From Desulfurococcales archaeon (lineage in GTDB: Archaea > Thermoproteota > Thermoprotei_A > Sulfolobales > Desulfurococcaceae): 6,300 nt of DNA. This document shows, piece by piece, positions 1-5,332 of this stretch. Every line of letters begins with the position of its first letter. Positions within the stretch are counted from its first letter, which is position 1. The stretch covers positions 335 to 6,634 of the forward strand of contig JALWQP010000055.1 of NCBI GenBank assembly GCA_027083045.1. The letters run 5' to 3'. The notes beneath the pieces were generated by a model. The model made no database searches. It worked only from the letters and a program-made list of their open reading frames with translations, and was not told where the DNA came from. The position numbers and the translations under genes were made by a program.

Positions 1-1255
1 AACAGTAAGGGATCCGTTTAGAGATAAGGCTTTCTTCGATGCCAGTAGCGTGAAGGGTTTTGAGAAGATCGAGAACAGTGATCTCATGCTTAGATGCGTA
101 GATAACCTATACTCGTCCCCGTTTAGATCAGGTGTTAAGTACTGTATTGCCAGTATTTTTACGCCTCAAGACGACAGGTATGTTAAAGATCCTAGGGCTG
201 TTGCCGAGAAGCTCAGGGAATTGCTAAGCAAAAATGGAGTGGAAGCACATATGGGGGTCGAGATAGAGTTCTTCCTGGTCAAGGAGATCAGAGCTTCGAT
301 CGCCCTGTCGGAGCAGGTCGTGAAAATAGGAGTTGTCGAGACACCGGAGACGGGTGGAGCAATACCTGTTAAGAAGGGATACTTCCTCGTAGAGCCTCTT
401 GACAGCGTAGGGGACATAAGGCTCGACATCATCCACTACATGGAACTACTAGGCTATAGACCTGTAAAGTCCCACCATGAGGTCGCGACTACCGGGCAGG
501 TTGAGGTAACCAGTCCAGCCCTAGACCCCGTTCTGCTCGGGGACTATACCGTGTTATTCAAAATAATCGCTCGCACCGTAGCTGAGCTCAGCGGCTTCAA
601 AGCATTGTTTCTCCCTAAACCCTTCTATGGAGATAATGGCTCGGGCATGCATGTACATGTTAGCCTATGGAGAAGTGGTAAGAACATATTCTATAATCCT
701 AGTGAAGAGTATGGGCTGAGCAAAACCGCGAGATACTTTATTGGAGGTGTATTAGAGCATGGGAGAAGCTTGTCTGCAATCGTGTCGCCAACAGTGAACA
801 GCTATCGTAGACTGGTGCCGGGATACGAGGCACCAACGGTTCTCGCCTGGGGCCCGGGCAACAGGAGCACAGCCATACGTGTTCCTCTGACAAGGAGTAG
901 CGGCTCGTTCAGGATAGAGTACAGGCCTCCAGATCCCCTAGTAAACCCGTACCTTGCCTATGCAGCCATAGTTCTCGCAGGCCTTGACGGGATAAAGAAG
1001 AAGATCGAGGCTCCTCCGCCCCTAATGAAGAACGCTTATAAATTATCTGAGAGCGAGATTAGAGAGCTCGGCCTTCAGCGGCTACCGAGGAGCTTATGGG
1101 AGGCCGTCGACGAGCTGGAATCGGACTACGAGTACCTTCTCCCGGTGTTCCCAAGGGAACTAATAGAGTCATATATTGATGTTAAACGCGAAGAGTGTAT
1201 GCGGCTTCAATCCGTTCCCAGCCCGGTGGAGTTCGTAGAGTATATGATGTACTAG
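1..1255 (+). CDS. glnA: Type I glutamine synthetase, 5'-truncated by the window edge
   Basis: Predicted to make glutamine from glutamate, ammonia and ATP in the cytoplasm; the family works as a dodecamer. The frame is open from base 2, giving 417 visible residues against about 440 for the family. The GTG at 50 is not the start, because the preceding codons encode FFDASS (visible residues 11-16), the counterpart of the FDGSS motif that completes the active site of the neighbouring subunit. All main active-site elements are visible: EIEFF (87-91), HHEVATTGQVEV (158-169), GSGMHVHVSLW (214-224), the flap RRLVPGYEAP (269-278), NRSTAIRVP (287-295) and RIEYRPPDP (304-312). There is no adenylylation-loop tyrosine motif, as in the alpha type. 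The N-terminal stretch is atypical: the usual proline-aspartate after the DMxL motif and the later PW pair are replaced by RCVDNLYSSPF. This may be a paralogue rather than the main enzyme. Catalytic family membership is sure; the exact substrate is less so. Confidence 0.9.
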   Translation, partial: TVRDPFRDKAFFDASSVKGFEKIENSDLMLRCVDNLYSSPFRSGVKYCIASIFTPQDDRYVKDPRAVAEKLRELLSKNGVEAHMGVEIEFFLVKEIRASIALSEQVVKIGVVETPETGGAIPVKKGYFLVEPLDSVGDIRLDIIHYMELLGYRPVKSHHEVATTGQVEVTSPALDPVLLGDYTVLFKIIARTVAELSGFKALFLPKPFYGDNGSGMHVHVSLWRSGKNIFYNPSEEYGLSKTARYFIGGVLEHGRSLSAIVSPTVNSYRRLVPGYEAPTVLAWGPGNRSTAIRVPLTRSSGSFRIEYRPPDPLVNPYLAYAAIVLAGLDGIKKKIEAPPPLMKNAYKLSESEIRELGLQRLPRSLWEAVDELESDYEYLLPVFPRELIESYIDVKREECMRLQSVPSPVEFVEYMMY

Positions 1256-1302
1256 TTCATAAGTGCTGTCGAAACACGGTTTTCCGGGGAAGAAATACAT
1301 GC
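1256..1302. other. Short spacer between convergent glnA and the pseudogene
   Basis: These 47 bases separate the glutamine synthetase stop from the TAA that ends the ferredoxin part of the relic. I see no hairpin and no long T-run on either strand, so no terminator can be assigned. Confidence 0.5.
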
Positions 1303-2134
1303 TTAGCGGTCATAGCTGCTGCCTAGTAGTGTTAAAACATGTGCTACCAGGTTGTTTGCCGATGGACAAGAGTAGAAGCATTTTCTACATCTATTACATC
1401 TGCTTGGCTCGAAGAAGGCCGGGCCGATAGAGTCTCTGAAGCACGTAATGCTGCACATACCGCAACCGACGCAGTGGACCTTTATATACTAGCATGAGTA
1501 GCTCTCTAGCACGCTTATCGTTTATCCACAATAATCTCGTTCTGAGATAATTGTCTTTTATCTCGGCTATTTCGTACCCGTTTCTATGTATCTTTAAGCC
1601 GCCGCTGTTTATGGTGGCATTCAACTCTACGATTTTTGGTCATCGAGTATATTCTTTGAAGAGATATCTGCCCTTGAAATATATCTCTACAAGGTCTTAA
1701 TCCCAATCCACAATGATTTTCTCGACATAATCTTCAGCAATACTTCTATTCATGGCATCGATGTCAATTCCCTGCCTCTTTAGGAGCATCCTAATTTCTC
1801 CGGGTAGCCGGAACCTCCATCTCCATAGCCCTAGGTCTATCCATTATCTCGGCAGCCCATGTTCCTCGGCATAGCTTTCTAAGTATCTTATCCAACTAAT
1901 CATATGTTCGGGATGGGTTTCCTTTATTAGTTCTAGTTCGGCCATTCTTGATGTTGGGCAGAGATAGCATCCTATTCTGTCGTATCCCCTCATATATAGA
2001 GGGTTGAGAGGTATCTTCTCGAGTATACTGTATAGGAAGACTTCTAGGCTTATCCACTCATGTATGGGTGCTGCTACATACCCCTCCCCTACTGTCCCGC
2101 TAGGAGATAATCTACAAGCGAGTGCTCTCTGGGG
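1303..2134 (-). pseudogene. Decayed PAPS-reductase-family gene with C-terminal 2x[4Fe-4S] ferredoxin motifs
   Basis: No intact ORF covers this stretch, but reading the minus strand in one frame gives continuous archaeal PAPS-reductase-type sequence (COG0175-like, ferredoxin-fused form). In order: GYVAAPIHEWISLEVFLY, IPLNPLYMRGYDRIGCYLC, PTSRMAELELIKETHPEH, then LGLWRWRFRLPGEIRMLLK. In-frame stops interrupt it at 1844-1846 (TAA), 1697-1699 (TAA) and 1640-1642 (TGA). At about 1474 the frame shifts by one base; in the new frame lie CVGCGMCSITC and CNRCRKCFYSCP, two classic CxxCxxCxxxC cluster motifs, before a TAA at 1303-1305. The N-terminal part with the ATP-binding PP-loop is missing: homology fades near 2110-2134, right after the glycosyltransferase stop. 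Intact relatives probably reduce or activate a sulfur compound, but their substrate is uncertain. Motifs are still well kept, so decay looks fairly recent. The 5' boundary is approximate. A 76-codon open piece at 1394-1624 is only a fragment of this relic. Confidence 0.85.
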
Positions 2135-2143
2135 TTACTCGCT

Positions 2144-2893
2144 TCAAGACCTGGGCGCACTCTCCCTACAGATGCTTCTTATTTCTTTGAACCTGGCTCT
2201 GAATGCTACAATGTATTTGAACCAGCCAAGGATATCAGTGATCCCCAGCTTGCTCTTGCCTTTAACTCTATTGATGAAAGTTGTCGGGATCTCCACTATC
2301 TTGGCGCCACAAGCTATTGATACAAGGAGGGCCTCTATTACCCATTCATAGCTCTTTGACTTAGTGTACTCGACTATTTTCTCGGCCAACCATCTCCTAT
2401 ATATTCTATAATTTGTGGTATGCTCGTGAAGCCCTGTCCTATACAATAGCCTGACAAGCGTGTTTGCCCCCCAGCTTATCAGCTTTCTATGAGGACCCCA
2501 GCCAATGATCTTTCCTCCCTCAATGTATCTACTAGCCTGTACTAGGTCTGCCTCCCGGCTATGTCTGATCATTTCTGCCAAGTCTTCGGGCCTATGGCTT
2601 AGGTCCGCGTCCATTGTCGCTATGTACTCTGCATTTGTCTCCTCAAGAACATATTTTAATCCATGTTTTATTGCCGCACCTATTCCCTCCTTCCTCTCCC
2701 GTATGATCAACTCTACATGCCTATTGTTTTCCATAATCTCCTGAACCTTCTTCCATGTACCATCGGGACTATTATCGTCTACAACGAGGATCTTGTACCC
2801 TATATTAAGTGGATCCAAGGTTCTTGTAAGTCTGCTTATTAGCTCCTCTATGTTGTCTTTCTCATTATATGTCGGTATGATGACGTAATACAA
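2144..2893 (-). CDS. Family 2 glycosyltransferase, dolichol-phosphate mannosyltransferase (Dpm1)-like
   Basis: Predicted to transfer a sugar, probably mannose or glucose, from a nucleotide sugar to a polyprenyl phosphate at the cytoplasmic face of the membrane, for protein or lipid glycosylation. The 249 residues form a single GT-A domain with no transmembrane segment, like the soluble Dpm1 type. Visible motifs: VIIPTYNE (4-11), VVDDNSPDGT (37-46), the metal-binding DxD as MDADLSHRPED (94-104), QASRYIEGG (119-127), NYRIYRR (161-167) and a C-terminal INRVKGKSKLG (207-217), typical of polyprenyl-phosphate glycosyltransferases. The start is a TTG at 2891-2893, chosen because VIIPTYNE normally lies within a few residues of the N-terminus, a GGAGGGGTG-like Shine-Dalgarno sequence lies about 10 bases upstream, and no ATG or GTG offers a better start. 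It is transcribed away from galE. Which sugar and lipid it uses cannot be told from sequence. Confidence 0.88.
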   Translation of the reverse strand: MYYVIIPTYNEKDNIEELISRLTRTLDPLNIGYKILVVDDNSPDGTWKKVQEIMENNRHVELIIRERKEGIGAAIKHGLKYVLEETNAEYIATMDADLSHRPEDLAEMIRHSREADLVQASRYIEGGKIIGWGPHRKLISWGANTLVRLLYRTGLHEHTTNYRIYRRWLAEKIVEYTKSKSYEWVIEALLVSIACGAKIVEIPTTFINRVKGKSKLGITDILGWFKYIVAFRARFKEIRSICRESAPRS

Positions 2894-2903
2894 TATCTTA
2901 CAG

Positions 2904-2914
2904 CACCCCTCCTC
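2904..2914 (-). promoter_or_regulatory. Shine-Dalgarno site of the glycosyltransferase gene
   Basis: On the minus strand this reads GAGGAGGGGTG, a strong match to the archaeal anti-Shine-Dalgarno, with about 10 bases between its end and the TTG at 2893-2891. It is the main support for that non-ATG start. Confidence 0.6.
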
Positions 2915-2960
2915 GGGCAGTTGACCATTATGTTCTTCCTTATGAATTAACTTTATCCAC

Positions 2961-2971
2961 GTACTAAGTAC
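2961..2971. repeat. Small palindrome GTAC-taa-GTAC
   Basis: GTACTAAGTAC is a 4-base inverted repeat around three bases. It sits inside the direct repeat TACTAAGTACTAA (2962-2974). It may be part of an operator for the minus-strand gene, but it is short enough to occur by chance. Confidence 0.3.
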
Positions 2972-2986
2972 TAATATGATTAAGCA

Positions 2987-3032
2987 ATTATGGCTTATCC
3001 ATTGTTGAGGAACATTAAAACAATGCCATAAT
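2987..3032. repeat. Imperfect inverted repeat upstream of galE, candidate operator
   Basis: The left arm is ATTATGGC (2987-2994) followed, after six unpaired bases, by ATTGTT (3001-3006). The right arm is AACAAT (3019-3024) running directly into GCCATAAT (3025-3032). That gives 14 matched positions, with a six-base bulge and a 12-base centre. The unpaired bases TTATCC recur inverted at 3041-3046, giving a further ATGGATAA/TTATCCAT pair (3039-3046 with 2995-3002). The position just upstream of the putative galE TATA element fits an operator better than a terminator, because both flanking genes start here. No regulator is encoded in the window. Confidence 0.45.
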
Positions 3033-3086
3033 GATTTTATGGATAATACTACAATAGTGGTTAACAGTTATACAGCAGAGTTCTTT

Positions 3087-3093
3087 GGTGGTG
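3087..3093 (+). promoter_or_regulatory. Shine-Dalgarno site of galE
   Basis: GGTGGTG lies four bases before the TTG at 3098 and resembles the GGTG core used by crenarchaeal ribosomes. It supports a TTG start exactly where the Rossmann fold begins. The GTG codons inside it are out of frame. Confidence 0.55.
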
Positions 3094-3097
3094 CTTC

Positions 3098-4066
3098 TTG
3101 GAAAGAGTACTTGTTACGGGTGGAGCTGGTTTTATCGGGAGCCACCTCGTCGATAGGCTCGTTATGGAAGGCTACAATGTCAGAGTGTTCGATAACCTGA
3201 GTAGTGGTGATCTATCATATATCTCTCATCACCTCGGCAAACCGAACTTCGAGTTCATAAGGGGTGATCTCAAGAACTCTGAGGATGTATCAAGAGCCAT
3301 AAAGGATATCGATACAGTATTCCACTTCGCGGCTAATCCGGAGGTAAGGCTCAGCGTTACCGAGCCAGAGATACATTTCAGGGAAAACATATATGCGACC
3401 TTCAACCTTCTCGAAGCAATACGGCGAGAAGGAAACGTGGAACTCTTCGTCTTCGCGAGTTCGAGCACAGTGTATGGGGACGCAAAGACCATACCTACCC
3501 CCGAGACGCATGAGATAAGACCTATAAGCGTTTATGGGGCAAGCAAAGCAGGCTGCGAGGCACTAATCTGCTCATATGCTCATCTCTATGGCTTCAAAGC
3601 AGTATCGCTGAGATACGCGAATATCGTGGGGCCAAGGCTGAGGCATGGCGTGATCTATGACTTCATTGTGAAGCTTAGGAAGAACCCGGAGAAACTAGAG
3701 ATACTCGGGGATGGAACACAGAGGAAGAGCTACTTATACATAACGGATACGCTCGACGCAACACTATTCGCGGCACAACATATTGAGGGATGGTACGACG
3801 TATACAACATAGGAAACGATGACTGGATAACCGTGAGGGAAATCGCAGATGTTGTGGCGCAGGTCATGGGTGTTAGACCCGAGTACGTGTTCACTGGCGG
3901 GACAAGGGATGGACGTGGATGGCCAGGAGATGTAAAGTTCATGAGACTGAGCATAGAGAAGATCAAGAAGAGGGGGTGGAAGCCGAGGTACTCGAGCAAG
4001 GAGGCGGTCGAGCTAACGGCTAAGAGCCTAGTTAGGGAACTGCTTAAGAAAAATATCTCAGATTGA
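3098..4066 (+). CDS. galE: NAD-dependent nucleotide-sugar epimerase, probably UDP-glucose 4-epimerase
   Basis: Predicted to interconvert UDP-galactose and UDP-glucose with tightly bound NAD, the last step of the Leloir pathway. The 322 residues match the usual length of extended short-chain dehydrogenases. The Rossmann signature TGGAGFIGSH is at 7-16, FDNLSSG at 31-37 includes the acidic residue that holds the adenosine ribose, and GDL is at 56-58. The catalytic site shows SSSTVYG (121-127) and the YxxxK pair as Y146-GAS-K150; RYANIVGPR (172-180) is the usual family motif near the substrate. The TTG start (3098) has a GGTGGTG site just upstream and begins two residues before the first beta strand. 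The gene overlaps the end of the convergent galK by nine bases. The neighbouring galK and galT favour GalE, but UDP-glucuronate 4-epimerase or another UDP-sugar epimerase cannot be excluded from sequence. Confidence 0.85.
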   Translation: MERVLVTGGAGFIGSHLVDRLVMEGYNVRVFDNLSSGDLSYISHHLGKPNFEFIRGDLKNSEDVSRAIKDIDTVFHFAANPEVRLSVTEPEIHFRENIYATFNLLEAIRREGNVELFVFASSSTVYGDAKTIPTPETHEIRPISVYGASKAGCEALICSYAHLYGFKAVSLRYANIVGPRLRHGVIYDFIVKLRKNPEKLEILGDGTQRKSYLYITDTLDATLFAAQHIEGWYDVYNIGNDDWITVREIADVVAQVMGVRPEYVFTGGTRDGRGWPGDVKFMRLSIEKIKKRGWKPRYSSKEAVELTAKSLVRELLKKNISD

Positions 4067-5332
4067 TTCTATTCTCACACCCTCATCGATACTTACTTTT
4101 AGGGCGGATCGAGCGCCCGCCTTGATCGATGCATCAATTATCCTAATAGCGTATTCATCCCTAGCAAGTGCTATGAGCGAGCCCCCTAGGCCAGCCCCCG
4201 ATAGCTTAGAGCCATATGCTTGATTGTCAAGCGCCGCCCTCCATATTTTTTCGAGTAGCGGAAGAGAAAGGTCGTAGAGATCTCTTAGGAGTTCATGCTG
4301 GTATGACATTATAACCCCTATTATTCCCTCCCTCCAATCATCCTTGCCGAGATATCTGTCGATCTCCGAAGACCATTTCTTCCCTACGATCCTCTTAAGA
4401 TCATCTATACAAGTATAGTCGCCGCGGAGCACTCTCAGAGCTATCTCCGTAGTCTTGTTCGCCAGCAGTGTGTACAGGATCCTCTTCCTAGGCTTCTCGG
4501 GAATCATATTCATGAATGGCATTATCTCTTCTAGGCTTATTTCCTCCCACTGAACCTCGTCATATCTGTATCCAAGCTTTCTCCTGAGGGACTCGGTGAG
4601 GCTGTCAAGAGATAATAGAGCGCTAAGTCCCTCGTTTATCTCTCTTTGCCTAACAGGATGTATGTCGGCCGTGCTATGCCTGATTCCAGAGTCCATTACG
4701 ATGAATACCGCGTCAAGCCAAGGGAGCTCCTCCACTCTGAAAGGAGGCTTTGTATCTATTCTGATAATTCCGCCAAACGCGGATCCGTACTGGTCTAGCC
4801 TGCCGCACGGTATGCCGAGGACATCGTGCTCGGCTATGTATGCGGACTCAGCAATCTGCTTTCTGTTCATACCGAGCCCGAAAAGGTCGTTGAGGCCTGC
4901 AATGAATGATACAAGTAATGCCGCACTACTTGCCAGCCCGCTTCCGACGGGTACATTGCTTAGTATCACGGCTTCAAATCCATCGACGTGTATATCGAGT
5001 CTGTGTAGGGCCTTGACCGCTGCCCTGAGGTAGTTCCCGAACCACCTCCTCCCTAGGATTGGGGGATCGGGCTGCTGGAAGCTATCAATATATGGCTCTC
5101 CGAGATCCCTCATGTTGATGCTGATGATGTATGCCCTATTATCCTTTCTTCTTAAGCCTATGTAGGTTCTCAGGTTCACTCCGACGGATACGACGGGCAG
5201 ACGCTTATAGTCTTGGTGAGTGTTGAGGAAATCCAGCCTACCAGGCGCACTTGCTACCGTATCCGGTTCGGCCTTGAACGCCTCCCTGAACTCTTTGACC
5301 AATAGCCTGATAAGGCTATTCAATACATTCAC
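4058..5332 (-). CDS. galK: Galactokinase-like GHMP kinase
   Basis: Predicted to phosphorylate galactose at C1 with ATP, the first Leloir step. The 424 residues show the GHMP layout: an N-terminal sugar signature APGRLDFLNTHQDY (29-42), the phosphate-binding loop NVPVGSGLASSAALL (126-140), IPCGRLDQYGSAFGG (174-188) with the expected catalytic base D180, and KLSGAGLGGS (376-385). The sugar signature departs from the classic GRxNLIGEHxDYNGG: the glutamate before the histidine is T38, and NGG is replaced by KRL. That glutamate normally touches the sugar, so specificity may differ or this may be an archaeal subclass. The first candidate start is GTG at 5330-5332, 17 bases inside galT. A TTG three codons later (5321-5323) has GGTGA (5333-5329) five bases upstream and may be the true start. 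The gene directly follows galT, so the two are likely co-transcribed and coupled. Confidence 0.85.
   Translation of the reverse strand: MNVLNSLIRLLVKEFREAFKAEPDTVASAPGRLDFLNTHQDYKRLPVVSVGVNLRTYIGLRRKDNRAYIISINMRDLGEPYIDSFQQPDPPILGRRWFGNYLRAAVKALHRLDIHVDGFEAVILSNVPVGSGLASSAALLVSFIAGLNDLFGLGMNRKQIAESAYIAEHDVLGIPCGRLDQYGSAFGGIIRIDTKPPFRVEELPWLDAVFIVMDSGIRHSTADIHPVRQREINEGLSALLSLDSLTESLRRKLGYRYDEVQWEEISLEEIMPFMNMIPEKPRKRILYTLLANKTTEIALRVLRGDYTCIDDLKRIVGKKWSSEIDRYLGKDDWREGIIGVIMSYQHELLRDLYDLSLPLLEKIWRAALDNQAYGSKLSGAGLGGSLIALARDEYAIRIIDASIKAGARSALKVSIDEGVRIESI

Larger units (their letters stand above)
2894..3097. promoter_or_regulatory. Divergent intergenic region between the glycosyltransferase and galE
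   Basis: This AT-rich stretch of 204 bases separates two divergent genes, so it should hold both promoters. I see no ORF or RNA gene. A possible TATA element for galE is TTTTATGG at about 3035-3042, which would place transcription start near 3065 and leave a short leader with a ribosome-binding site. For the minus-strand gene a weaker candidate is TTAATCATATT at about 2972-2982. Neither has a convincing BRE, so these are guesses from position and base composition. The region also holds several dyads and repeated words, listed separately. Confidence 0.5.

Noticed and set aside
50..52. GTG as the start of glutamine synthetase
   Set aside because: The frame stays open to the window edge and the FDASS active-site motif lies before this codon.
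1394..1624. A 76-codon minus-strand ORF that could be called a small hypothetical gene
   Set aside because: It is the in-frame central piece of the broken PAPS-reductase-family gene: related sequence continues across the stop upstream and, after a frameshift, into the ferredoxin motifs downstream.
1474..1846. Stop read-through and programmed frameshifting to make a full-length reductase
   Set aside because: Three stops of two kinds, a shift without a clear slippery site and a missing N-terminal half fit decay far better than recoding.
2004..2351. A plus-strand ORF of 115 codons with hydrophobic leucine-rich stretches
   Set aside because: It lies antisense across the relic and the glycosyltransferase 3' end. 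Its hydrophobicity comes from the complement of charged codons, and it has no recognisable motif.
2987..3032. The inverted repeat as an insertion-sequence end or transcription terminator
   Set aside because: There is no transposase, target duplication or T-run, and both flanking genes begin rather than end here.
4596..5033. A plus-strand ORF of 145 codons
   Set aside because: It is the antisense shadow of the conserved GHMP kinase core, including the phosphate-binding loop, and shows no family signature.
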